NCBI GenBank assembly: GCA_016717345.1
Contig: JADKFR010000001.1
Span: 434,001-498,000, forward strand
Source of the DNA: Propionibacteriaceae bacterium
GTDB taxonomy: Bacteria > Actinomycetota > Actinomycetes > Propionibacteriales > Propionibacteriaceae
Direction: 5' to 3'
DNA length: 64,000 nt
Under the pieces are notes generated by a model. It was not told the origin of the DNA, searched no databases, and saw only the letters and a list, made by a program, of their open reading frames with translations. A program made the position numbers and the translations under genes. Below are positions 24,340-32,470 of the stretch, piece by piece; position 1 is the stretch's first letter, and every line of letters begins with the position of its first letter.

Positions 24340-25386
24340 TCAGCCCGTCGTGGCCGCTTGAGTGGCGAGGACCCAGCGCTGGAGTACCCCAGCGGCAGCA
24401 CCGGTGTCGATGGACTGTCTCGCCCGCTCCAGGTGCCTGGCGAACTGGGGAACCAGCGGTTCCTCGAGGCTCACTCCCTCAAAGGCCAGGCAGGCTGCGG
24501 CTGCGTTCAGCGTCACGATGTCGCGAACGGCTCCCGTCGCACCGGCAAGCACTTCTCGGACGATCCTGGCGTTCGTGGCCGGCTCGGCCCCGACCAGTTC
24601 CGCCGCCGAGGCCCGCTGGATGCCGAGGTCCAGCGGATCCAATTGGGTGGCAACCACCCGATGATCGTTGATCAGCCAGACGTTCGACCGGGTGGTGGTC
24701 GTCAACTCGTCCAGCCCGTCGGCGCCCTGGAACACCAGCCCGCGGGTGCCACGATCGGCCAGGACCCCCGCGACCAGCGGCGCCATCCGGGCGTTGGCGA
24801 CCCCCACGGCCTGCGCCGCCGGACGCGCGGGGTTGGCCAGGGGTCCGAGGAAGTTGAACGTGGTCTGGACCTTGAGCTCCCCCCGGGCGCTGGCGGCGTG
24901 CCGCAACGAGGGATGGTAGAGCGGCGCGAAGAGAAAGACGATGCCGGCTCGGGCCAGCACGTCCGCCTGGGCCTGCGGCGGTACCGCGAGGGCGACCCCC
25001 AGCGCTTCCAAACAGTCAGCGGTGCCACAGGCCGACGACGCCGCCCGGTTCCCGTGCTTCACCACCGGCACCCCGCAACCGGCAGCCACGATGGCCGCCA
25101 TCGTGGAGACGTTGACGGTGTTCGCGCGGTCTCCGCCCGAGCCGACGACGTCGACCGCCTCGGGGGTGATCGAGATCGGGGTGGCCCGCTCCAGCATGGC
25201 CGCCGCCATCCCGCCCAGCTCCGCGACGGTCTCGCCCTTGGCCCGCATGGCCACCGCGAAGCCGGCGATCTGCACGGGGGTGGTATCGCCGGCCAGGATC
25301 TGTCCCATCGCCCAGGTCGCCGACGCGGAACTCAGGTCCTCCCCCGCGATCAAGCCGGTGAGCAGATCCGGCCAGGTGTACGTCAC
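24340..25386 (-). CDS. trpD: Anthranilate phosphoribosyltransferase
   Basis: Second tryptophan step: transfers phosphoribosyl from PRPP to anthranilate. The 348-residue product has AVDVVGSGGDRANTVNVSTM (PRPP loop with GTGGD-like GSGGD), VVKHGNRAASSACGTADCLE, RHAASARGELKVQTTFNFLG, PLANPARP and DELTTTTRSNVW. Start GTG 25386 overlaps the upstream stop as TAGTG. It converges on the prepilin peptidase gene. Other trp genes are not in the window; in M. tuberculosis trpD is likewise isolated at this position. Confidence 0.95.
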   Translation of the reverse strand: MTYTWPDLLTGLIAGEDLSSASATWAMGQILAGDTTPVQIAGFAVAMRAKGETVAELGGMAAAMLERATPISITPEAVDVVGSGGDRANTVNVSTMAAIVAAGCGVPVVKHGNRAASSACGTADCLEALGVALAVPPQAQADVLARAGIVFLFAPLYHPSLRHAASARGELKVQTTFNFLGPLANPARPAAQAVGVANARMAPLVAGVLADRGTRGLVFQGADGLDELTTTTRSNVWLINDHRVVATQLDPLDLGIQRASAAELVGAEPATNARIVREVLAGATGAVRDIVTLNAAAACLAFEGVSLEEPLVPQFARHLERARQSIDTGAAAGVLQRWVLATQAATTG

Positions 25387-25802
25387 TACGGTGCCTGGAC
25401 GCTCAGCCTGGCCCTCAGCAGCTCCGCTGCCGCGGCCGGGAGCCGGATCGGGTCGACCGGGTAGGCGCAGACCGCTTCCGCCTTCGACCACGTCGCCAAC
25501 CAGGCGTCGGCAACCCGGGCGACCAGGAGCAGCACGGGCGGGCAGTCAGCGATCTCGTCCTTCAGTTGATGGGCGATCCCCATCCCTCCCGACGGGGTGG
25601 CTTCGGCGTCCAGGATCACCAGATCGACCCCGCCGGCGTCCATGGCACTCAGGACGGCCGGTTGGGTGGCGACTTCGACGACGGCGAGCTCGGGAAGGTC
25701 GGCGGCCACCCGCCGCCCCAGGGCAAGACGGACGTTCTCGCGGACGGTCCGATCGTCGGAGTACAACAGGACTGTCGCGCTCGTGGCTGGCTGGTCGCTC
25801 AT
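25386..25802 (-). CDS. Receiver-like protein without output domain
   Basis: 138-residue CheY-like fold. Phospho-acceptor features are present: the acidic pair in VLLYSDDRTVREN and the aspartate in DLVILDAEATPSGGMG. The usual lysine of the KP motif is missing, as the segment reads CAYPVDPIRLPAAAAELL, so phosphorylation-driven switching may be lost. There is no DNA-binding domain. The stop overlaps the trpD start, so the two are co-transcribed and coupled. Actinobacterial homologues next to trpD are known to me only as hypothetical response regulators. Confidence 0.75.
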   Translation of the reverse strand: MSDQPATSATVLLYSDDRTVRENVRLALGRRVAADLPELAVVEVATQPAVLSAMDAGGVDLVILDAEATPSGGMGIAHQLKDEIADCPPVLLLVARVADAWLATWSKAEAVCAYPVDPIRLPAAAAELLRARLSVQAP

Positions 25803-26123
25803 CGTGGTCCCTCATCTGGTGCCGCGCCGGGAACATGGCTTTCGTCGTCATGGTAACCGGTTCGGGCCTGGTCGGCGGCCCGTGCCCGACCAGACGGCGA
25901 CGCGGTCGCCCGTCCGCTGGACGGTCCATTACGCGCCCATTCCTGAAATCACCGGACAGGCCACCACGTGGAGGCCGAACACGGCAAATCCGTAGGTAAC
26001 CCGCACCTCGGCGGTCAGCGCCCGCGGTGGGATTCACAAGCGAGGACGTCCTTGTGGCCGCCTCGGAATCGGATTCCCCGTGTGATGGTGTGCAATCCCG
26101 CAAACTCCGGCCATAATGTCCAA
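25803..26123 (+). other. Intergenic region between divergent receiver-like gene and ctaE
   Basis: About 320 bp without a convincing gene. It must carry the promoter of the receiver-trpD pair (minus strand) and that of ctaE (plus strand, CATAAT at 26112). I see no strong hairpin or repeat in it. Confidence 0.6.
26112..26117 (+). promoter_or_regulatory. Leaderless -10 box of ctaE
   Basis: CATAAT, 6 nt before ATG 26124. It would drive the ctaE-qcrC-qcrA-qcrB-GNAT operon from a leaderless start. Confidence 0.55.
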
Positions 26124-26855
26124 ATGGCACACGCATCCTCGACCGGCTCTGCAGCCGTGGTGAGCCCGGGCGGTCTGCATGCGATCGCGCCGTCGCGGCT
26201 CCACGGGGTGAAGGGGCGACCTGATCCGGTCGCCGTCGGCACCATCATTTGGCTGGCCAGCGAGTTGATGTTCTTCGCTGCGCTGTTCGCCGCCTACTTC
26301 TCGCTACGCGAGATCACGAACGCCGCCGCCCTCGCGGCGGGCACCACGTCGATGTGGGAATGGGGCACCGCCCACCTCGACAACCAGTGGTTCGGCATCA
26401 CGTTCCCCTGGTTCGCCACGATCAACACCACGATCCTGATCCTCAGCTCGGTGACCTGCCAGCTGGGAGTTCACGCCGCTGAGAAGGGCGCCGTCTCTCG
26501 GAGCGGGAGCCTGTTCAACGTGGGCGGCTGGGGACTGCGGGAGTGGTACACCCTCACCTTCCTGATGGGTTCGATCTTCATCGGCGGCCAGGCCTTCGAG
26601 TACGCGAACCTGATCTCCGAGGGGTTCGTCATCGGGGTCAATGCCTACACGTCGGCCTTCTTCCTCGCCACCGGCTTCCACGGCCTGCACGTGATCGGTG
26701 GTTTGGTGGCCTTCCTGGTCATGCTGGGCCGCACCTACCTGGCCCGCACCTTCACCCATGAACAGGCCGTGCACGCCATCGTCACGTCCTACTACTGGCA
26801 CTTCGTGGACGCGATCTGGGTCGTGCTGTTCGGTGTTCTGTACCTGCTTCGCTGA
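26124..26855 (+). CDS. ctaE: Cytochrome c oxidase subunit III
   Basis: Core subunit of the aa3 terminal oxidase that stabilises the proton-uptake path. The 243-residue product has five to seven membrane helices: VGTIIWLASELMFFAALFAA, INTTILILSSVTCQLGVHAA, YTLTFLMGSIFIGGQAFEYA, SAFFLATGFHGLHVIGGLVA and the end VTSYYWHFVDAIWVVLFGVL. HFVDAIW and GFHGLHV are family signatures. Start chosen at MAHASSTG because of the leaderless box; 52 extra upstream codons are non-conserved. First gene of the respiratory operon. Confidence 0.96.
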   Translation: MAHASSTGSAAVVSPGGLHAIAPSRLHGVKGRPDPVAVGTIIWLASELMFFAALFAAYFSLREITNAAALAAGTTSMWEWGTAHLDNQWFGITFPWFATINTTILILSSVTCQLGVHAAEKGAVSRSGSLFNVGGWGLREWYTLTFLMGSIFIGGQAFEYANLISEGFVIGVNAYTSAFFLATGFHGLHVIGGLVAFLVMLGRTYLARTFTHEQAVHAIVTSYYWHFVDAIWVVLFGVLYLLR

Positions 26856-26882
26856 GGCTTCCGACAAACCCGGAGACAACCA

Positions 26883-27689
26883 ATGAGATTCCTGACATCG
26901 TCACGGCGCCACAAGGCGGCGCGCCCCATTCTGGTCGCGCTTGCGCTGGTGCTCATCGGCGGCCTGTATGCGGCCGTGTCGCCGGCGACCAACTCCAGTG
27001 CCGACGACACCACGACCACGGCCCAGATCGCTCAGGGCAGGCAACTCTTCGCGGTGTCGTGCGCTTCCTGCCACGGCCTCAACGGTGAGGGTCTGGCCGC
27101 CGAAGGCGCGCCGTCCCTGGTCGGGGTGGGCGCCGCGGCGGTCGACTTCCAGGTCCGCAGCGGACGGATGCCGATGGCGAACCCACTGGTCCAGGCTCCC
27201 CGCAAGGAGAACACCTTCACCGACGAGGAGCGGGCAGCCCTGGCGGCCTTCGTCGCCAGCCTGGGCGGCGGGCCCTCCATCCCGACCGAGGACCAGTACA
27301 CCCCCGAGGGCCTCAGCGAAGAGGCGATCGCCAAGGGCGGAGACCTCTTCCGGACGAACTGCTCCGCCTGCCACAACTTCCAGGGCAGCGGCGGCGCCCT
27401 GCCCAACGGCAAGGTGGCCCCTCCCTTGATCGGTCTCGAAGCGATCGACATCTACGAGGCCATGCGCACCGGGCCAGGCCAGATGCCGATCTTCAACGGT
27501 GCAGCCATCCCCGACACCGACGTCCAGGCGATGGTCGGATATCTGGATGAGCTGCACGCCCAGCCGTCCGCGGGTCTGACCCTCGGTGGCCTCGGCCCGG
27601 TCTCGGAAGGTCTGTGGGCCTGGATTGCCGGGATGGGCAGCCTGGTGCTGTTCGCGATGTGGATCACCTCGAAGGCGGCACGCAAATGA
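26883..27689 (+). CDS. qcrC: Cytochrome bc1 complex diheme cytochrome c subunit
   Basis: Membrane-anchored c-type cytochrome of complex III that passes electrons directly to the CuA centre of CtaC in the bcc-aa3 supercomplex. The 268-residue product has an N-terminal membrane anchor (ARPILVALALVLIGGLYAAV), two heme c motifs CASCH (60-64) and CSACH (160-164), axial methionines in RMPMANPL and GQMPIFNG, and a C-terminal helix LWAWIAGMGSLVLFAMWI. Two hemes in one chain mark the actinobacterial type that needs no soluble cytochrome c. Stop overlaps qcrA. Confidence 0.97.
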   Translation: MRFLTSSRRHKAARPILVALALVLIGGLYAAVSPATNSSADDTTTTAQIAQGRQLFAVSCASCHGLNGEGLAAEGAPSLVGVGAAAVDFQVRSGRMPMANPLVQAPRKENTFTDEERAALAAFVASLGGGPSIPTEDQYTPEGLSEEAIAKGGDLFRTNCSACHNFQGSGGALPNGKVAPPLIGLEAIDIYEAMRTGPGQMPIFNGAAIPDTDVQAMVGYLDELHAQPSAGLTLGGLGPVSEGLWAWIAGMGSLVLFAMWITSKAARK

Positions 27690-28729
27690 AGCAGGACTTG
27701 GAGCGATACCCCGTCCCCGATCCCGGTGTGCCGCACGAGGTCGAGCGCTTCACCGATGTGGACGAAGCCGCCGGTCGCCGCGCCTACGCCCAGGTGGTCG
27801 GGCTGCTGGCGCTTGTCCCCGTCCTGGCGATCGCGTTTGTCGTGGTGTATTTCGCGGTGCCGATCGACGCCCAATTCGTCCTCTTCGGGGCCCTCTTCAA
27901 GGCCCACCCCGTCCTCCTCGGCCTGACCGGCGGCCTGGCGGTGTTGTTGGTGGGCGTGGCGGCAATCCACTGGGCGCGGACGATCATGGGCGACGAGGAA
28001 GTCGTCGAAGAGCGGCATCCGGCCGGATCTGCGCCCGAGGCGCGCGCGGCAGCGGCCGAGGCGTGGAAGGTGGGGGTCGCGCAGACCGGGCTGGGACGTC
28101 GCAAGCTGATCGGCTCGGGGATCGCCGGCGGCCTGGGGATTCTGGTCGTTCCGGCGTTGGTCCTGTTCGCCGACCTGGGGCCCTGGCCCACCGCGGCCCT
28201 CCGTAAGGAGACAGTGGAGAAGACGATCTGGGCAGAGGGCGTCAGGATCGTCAACGACGTGAACTTCAAGCCGCTGAGAGCGGCCGATCTTGAGGTGGGG
28301 CAACTCGTCAACGCGCAGCCGATCAACCTCCAGGAACTGGAGGGCGTGGCGCTGCAGCAGGCCAAGGCGAAGGCCTCGCTGATCGTGGTGCGGATGGATC
28401 CCGCCTCAATCCGGGTGCCTGAGTCGCGCCAGGACTGGCACGTCAACGGCATCCTCGCGTACTCCAAGATCTGCACCCATGTCGGGTGCCCGATCAGCTT
28501 GTGGGAACAGCAGACCCACCACCTGCTGTGCCCTTGTCACCAGTCCACGTTCGACCTCGGGAACTCGGGACTGGTCGTCTTCGGACCGGCAGCCCGCTCA
28601 CTGCCCCAGTTGCCCATCACCACCGATGCCGAGGGCTTCCTGATCGCACGAAGCGACTTCACCGTTCCGGTGGGGCCGAGCTTCTTCGAGCGTGACTCGT
28701 CCAGGGACTTCAAGGAGGGTGATCGCTGA
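27686..28729 (+). CDS. qcrA: Cytochrome bc1 complex Rieske iron-sulfur subunit
   Basis: Carries the 2Fe-2S cluster that takes one electron from quinol. The 347-residue product is the long actinobacterial form with three membrane helices (VVGLLALVPVLAIAFVVVYF, VLLGLTGGLAVLLVGVAAIH and GGLGILVVPALVLFADLG) before the Rieske fold. Cluster ligands: CTHVGC near residue 263 and CPCHQSTFD near 283. A twin-arginine-like GRRKLIGSG precedes the third helix. ATG overlaps qcrC's stop (ATGA) and the stop overlaps qcrB (TGATG). Confidence 0.97.
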   Translation: MKQDLERYPVPDPGVPHEVERFTDVDEAAGRRAYAQVVGLLALVPVLAIAFVVVYFAVPIDAQFVLFGALFKAHPVLLGLTGGLAVLLVGVAAIHWARTIMGDEEVVEERHPAGSAPEARAAAAEAWKVGVAQTGLGRRKLIGSGIAGGLGILVVPALVLFADLGPWPTAALRKETVEKTIWAEGVRIVNDVNFKPLRAADLEVGQLVNAQPINLQELEGVALQQAKAKASLIVVRMDPASIRVPESRQDWHVNGILAYSKICTHVGCPISLWEQQTHHLLCPCHQSTFDLGNSGLVVFGPAARSLPQLPITTDAEGFLIARSDFTVPVGPSFFERDSSRDFKEGDR

Positions 28730-30456
28730 TGGCCAGGCCTGCCCAGGTTTCTCCGGAGGTACCGGCAGCCCAGGCGCTGTCAGCCCCCGCCGCCGCCCCC
28801 GCTGCCGGCGTCGGGGGGTGGTTCGACGATCGCGCCCCCGTTTCCGGGTTCGCCAAGAAGGCGCTCCGCAAGGCTTTCCCCGACCACTGGTCGTTCCTGT
28901 TGGGCGAAGTCGCCCTCTACTCGTTCATCATCCTGTTGCTGACGGGCGTCTTCCTGACGGTCTGGTTCAAGCCGTCCATGGCGGAGGTCGAGTACGCGGG
29001 CACGTACCAGTTGCTCCACGGCGTCCCGATGTCCGAGGCGTTCGCGTCGACGCTGGCGATCAGCTTCGACATCCGAGGCGGGCTGCTGGTTCGCCAGATC
29101 CATCACTGGGCAGCCATGCTGTTCGTGGCGTCCATGACCGTCCACATGCTGCGGGTCTTCTTCACCGGAGCGTTCCGCAAGCCCCGCGAGGTCAACTGGC
29201 TGATCGGGGTGGGCCTGCTGTCGATGGGGCTGGTGGAAGGCTTCGCCGGCTACTCGCTGCCGGATGACCTGCTCTCGGGCACCGGGCTGCGATTCGTGGA
29301 CGGACTGGTGCGGTCGATTCCGATCATCGGCACCTGGGCCGAGTTCTTCATCTTCAACGGTGAGTTCCCCGGCGACCTGGTGATCCCGCGGCTCTACATG
29401 GTGCACATCCTGCTGGTGCCCGGCCTGCTGCTCGGCCTGATCTCGGCGCACATGGCGTTGCTCGTCTACCACAAGCACACGCACTTCCCCGGTCCCGGCC
29501 GTAAGGACACCAACGTCGTCGGCGGTCCGCTCTTCCCGGTCTATGTCGCGAAGGCCGGTGGATTCTTCTTCATCGTCTTCGGGGTCACGATCCTGATGGG
29601 CGCCCTGATGCAGATCAACCCGGTGTGGCTCTTCGGGCCCTACAACCCGGCCCAGGTGACCGCAGGGTCCCAGCCGGACTGGTACATGGGCTTCGTCGAA
29701 GGCGCCATCCGGATCATCCCGAACTGGGAAACCCACCTGTTGGGAACCACGTGGTCGTGGAACATCTTCCTGCCCGGCGTGGGGCTGATGGGCCTGCTGT
29801 TCACCGGTTTGGGGCTCTATCCCTTCATCGAGCAGTGGATCACCGGGGACACCGCCGAGCACCACGTGCTGGATCGGCCGCGGAACGTCCCCACCCGGAC
29901 TGCCCTCGGGGTGGCGGGCATGACGTGTTACGCCATGTTCTGGCTCTCCGGTGGCAACGACATCCTCGCGACCCAGTTCGGGGTGTCGTTGAACGACGTC
30001 ACCCAAGTCATGCGCGTCGCCGTCTTCGTCGCCCCGGTCATCGCTTTCATCGTCACCAAGCGCCTCTGCCTGTCACTGCAGCGCAAGGATCGCGAACGCG
30101 TGCTGCACGGCAGCGAAAGCGGCATCCTGGTCCGCACCCCCGACGGCGGCTACACCGAGGCCCACGTGCCCCTGGAGCAGGAGGAGGCGTTCATCCTCAC
30201 CCAACACCACCAGCCGGCCGCGCTGGAGCCCAGCGTCGGTACGGATGCTCGGGGCGTGCGGCGTCGCGGCAAGCGGGTCGGTGGCCTGCGGGTCCGGCTC
30301 TCGCAGTGGTACGCCGACGGCGCGATCGCCAAGCCGACCGCCGCCGACATCGCCGACGCCGGCCACCATGGGGAGGCTGCTGACGCGGTGGAGACCACGC
30401 CGCCCGCCGGCGAACTCTCGGGCGCTGCCTCCTCCGGCAAGGGTGAGGGACACTGA
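28729..30456 (+). CDS. qcrB: Cytochrome bc1 complex cytochrome b subunit
   Basis: Diheme b subunit with the quinol-oxidising and quinone-reducing sites; target of Q203-type inhibitors in mycobacteria. The 575-residue product has heme ligands in HHWAAMLFVASMTVHMLRVF and MVHILLVPGLLLGLISAHMA, the Qo-site motif PDWYMGFVEGAIRI (the PEWY position reads PDWY), and a long charged cytoplasmic tail of about 135 residues after the last helix. PDWY in place of PEWY is usual in actinobacteria. Ends next to a GNAT gene that starts inside its stop. Confidence 0.97.
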   Translation: MARPAQVSPEVPAAQALSAPAAAPAAGVGGWFDDRAPVSGFAKKALRKAFPDHWSFLLGEVALYSFIILLLTGVFLTVWFKPSMAEVEYAGTYQLLHGVPMSEAFASTLAISFDIRGGLLVRQIHHWAAMLFVASMTVHMLRVFFTGAFRKPREVNWLIGVGLLSMGLVEGFAGYSLPDDLLSGTGLRFVDGLVRSIPIIGTWAEFFIFNGEFPGDLVIPRLYMVHILLVPGLLLGLISAHMALLVYHKHTHFPGPGRKDTNVVGGPLFPVYVAKAGGFFFIVFGVTILMGALMQINPVWLFGPYNPAQVTAGSQPDWYMGFVEGAIRIIPNWETHLLGTTWSWNIFLPGVGLMGLLFTGLGLYPFIEQWITGDTAEHHVLDRPRNVPTRTALGVAGMTCYAMFWLSGGNDILATQFGVSLNDVTQVMRVAVFVAPVIAFIVTKRLCLSLQRKDRERVLHGSESGILVRTPDGGYTEAHVPLEQEEAFILTQHHQPAALEPSVGTDARGVRRRGKRVGGLRVRLSQWYADGAIAKPTAADIADAGHHGEAADAVETTPPAGELSGAASSGKGEGH

Positions 30457-30989
30457 CTCCGGTCATCGAAGTCCTTCGGCACGGGGCAACGTTTCCCGCG
30501 CCGGAGGCTGTCGAAGCCCTCTACTCGGTCGCCTCGGCGGTCGGCTCGGCGCCGGAGCCGCCTGAGGTGGCGACGCTGTACGCCAACCTTTACGACCTCG
30601 CCCTGGATCGCCCGGACACCGTCGCGGTGGCCGCGACCGAGGTGGGGGAACTGGTCGGCTTCTGCTACGGGCACCGCTGGTCGTGGCAGGAACAGACCGA
30701 CGAATGGTCGCTCGACCTCGCCGCCAGGCTCGGGGGCTCGGCCCAGGAGTTGGAGGGCGCCTGCACCGTCCAGTTGCTCGCGGTGCACCCCACGCTTACC
30801 CGGCAGGGTCTTGGGTTCGAAACCCTGAAACGCCTGCTGATCGCTTCCGGGTCACCCGTGCACTGGCTGCTGGTCGCCGAGGCCGAGTCGCCCTCCCGTC
30901 GGCTCTTCCGCCGGATGGGCTTTCGTCCCCTGGGCCACGGACCGCAGACCGCGGCCGGGGAACCTGGGCTGGTGCTCATCCACGGCTGA
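30453..30989 (+). CDS. GNAT-family N-acetyltransferase, probable CTG start
   Basis: Acetyl-CoA-dependent acetyltransferase of unknown substrate. The core contains GELVGFCYGHRWSWQEQTDE, CTVQLLAVHPTLTRQGLGFE (acetyl-CoA loop in the form TRQGLG) and the C-terminal SPSRRLFRRMGFRPLGHGPQ. The first usual start, GTG 30567, would drop beta-1 and alpha-1 of the GNAT fold. In-frame sequence upstream reads TPVIEVLRHGATFPAPEAVE with normal codon bias back to CTG 30453, which overlaps the qcrB stop as CTGA and follows GAGGG. So a coupled CTG start is proposed; 30567 is the conservative alternative. Role in respiration unknown. Confidence 0.7.
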   Translation: MTPVIEVLRHGATFPAPEAVEALYSVASAVGSAPEPPEVATLYANLYDLALDRPDTVAVAATEVGELVGFCYGHRWSWQEQTDEWSLDLAARLGGSAQELEGACTVQLLAVHPTLTRQGLGFETLKRLLIASGSPVHWLLVAEAESPSRRLFRRMGFRPLGHGPQTAAGEPGLVLIHG

Positions 30990-30999
30990 GCCGCACCGG

Positions 31000-31005
31000 T
31001 ACCCT
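31000..31005 (+). promoter_or_regulatory. Leaderless -10 box of guaB1
   Basis: TACCCT followed by 6 nt and GTG 31012. Confidence 0.65.
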
Positions 31006-31011
31006 TGAGCG

Positions 31012-32457
31012 GTGCGTTTCCTGACTCCCAAGCCGAACCACGACCTGACCTACGACGATGTGTTCATGGCCCCGCGTCGTTCCTCGGTCACCTCCCGCCT
31101 TGACGTCGACTTGACCTCCACCGACGGGTTGTCGCTCCCGCTACCCCTTGTGGTGGCGAACATGACCGCCATCTCCGGGAGGCGGATGGCCGAGACGGTC
31201 TCCCGGCGCGGCGGGATCGCGATCATCCCCCAAGACCTGCCCACGGCGATCGTGGCCAACACGATCGCCACGGTGAAGGCCGCCCACGCCGCCTTCGATA
31301 CCCCGGTCACCGTCCGGCCCAGTTCCACTGTCGGTGAAGCGCTGGCCCTCCTGCCGAAACGGGCCCACGGGCTCGTCGTGGCGGTGGAGGACGGGATTCC
31401 GCTGGGGACCCTGACGGCCAATGACGCCGAAGGCCTCGACCGGTTCGCGCAGGTCCATGAGGCGATGAGCACCGAACTCACGCTGGTGTCACCGGACACC
31501 TCACCCACCCAGGTCTTCGACCTGCTGTCCGTCAGTCGGCACCGCGCCGCGCTGGCCGTCGACACCGGGGGGAAGCTGATCGGTCTCATGACGTCCAAGG
31601 GAGCGCTGCGCGCAGCCCTCTATCCTCCGGCGCTCGACGCCACCGGGTCGCTGCGGGTTGGGGTCGCGGTGGGAATCTCCGGCGACGTGGAGGCCAGGGC
31701 CGCGGCCCTGCTCGCCGCAGGCGCCGACGTCCTGGTCATGGACACCGCTCACGGCCACCAGGAACGCATGTTGGCGGCCGTTGCCCGGTGCCGGGCGGTC
31801 ATCGCCAGCGAGGGCTACTCCGTCCCGATCGTGGCCGGCAATGTCGTGACAGCAGATGGTGTGGCCGACCTGATCGAGGCGGGCGCCGACGTCATCAAGG
31901 TCGGGGTCGGGCCGGGCGCGATGTGCACCACGCGCATGCAGACCGGCGTGGGGCGTCCGCAATTCTCTGCCGTCCTGGAATGCGCGGAGGAGGCCAGGGA
32001 CGCGGGCAAGGCGGTCTGGGCAGATGGTGGCGTCCGCCACCCCCGGGACGTCGCACTGGCCCTGGCCGCCGGGGCTGGAGCGGTGATGATCGGCTCGTGG
32101 TTCGCCGGCACCTTCGAGTCCACCGGCGAGTTGCTGGTGGGCGCCGATGGGCGACCGTACAAGGAGTCGTTCGGGATGGCGTCGGCTCGTGCCGTCCGCG
32201 CCCGGACTCGAACCCAGTCCGCCTTCGATCGAGCTCGCGCCGCCCTGTTCGAGGAGGGCATCTCAAGCTCTCGGATGTATCTCGACCCGAGTCGCCCCGG
32301 GGTGGAAGACCTGATCGACTTCATCGTCTCAGGGGTGCGAAGCTCCTGCACCTATGCGGGGGCGCGGACCTTAGGCGAGTTCAGCAACCTCGCCATTGTC
32401 GGCTTCCAGTCCCGCTCCGGCTACGACGAGGGACGGCCCCTGCACGCGAGTTGGTGA
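31012..32457 (+). CDS. guaB1: GuaB1-type IMP dehydrogenase/GMP reductase family protein
   Basis: TIM-barrel purine nucleotide enzyme with a CBS pair. In mycobacteria the GuaB1 group was found to work as GMP reductase (GMP to IMP with NADPH) and not as IMP dehydrogenase. The 481-residue product has the barrel start TYDDVFMAPRRSSVTSRLDV, CBS region about 95-205, VLVMDTAHGHQERML, the cysteine loop KVGVGPGAMCTTRMQTG (C305), WADGGVRHPRDVALAL and AGARTLGEFSNLAIVGFQS at the end. The usual GuaB flap differs. Leaderless GTG start. Confidence 0.9.
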   Translation: MRFLTPKPNHDLTYDDVFMAPRRSSVTSRLDVDLTSTDGLSLPLPLVVANMTAISGRRMAETVSRRGGIAIIPQDLPTAIVANTIATVKAAHAAFDTPVTVRPSSTVGEALALLPKRAHGLVVAVEDGIPLGTLTANDAEGLDRFAQVHEAMSTELTLVSPDTSPTQVFDLLSVSRHRAALAVDTGGKLIGLMTSKGALRAALYPPALDATGSLRVGVAVGISGDVEARAAALLAAGADVLVMDTAHGHQERMLAAVARCRAVIASEGYSVPIVAGNVVTADGVADLIEAGADVIKVGVGPGAMCTTRMQTGVGRPQFSAVLECAEEARDAGKAVWADGGVRHPRDVALALAAGAGAVMIGSWFAGTFESTGELLVGADGRPYKESFGMASARAVRARTRTQSAFDRARAALFEEGISSSRMYLDPSRPGVEDLIDFIVSGVRSSCTYAGARTLGEFSNLAIVGFQSRSGYDEGRPLHASW

Positions 32458-32470
32458 CGACGCCGCCGGG

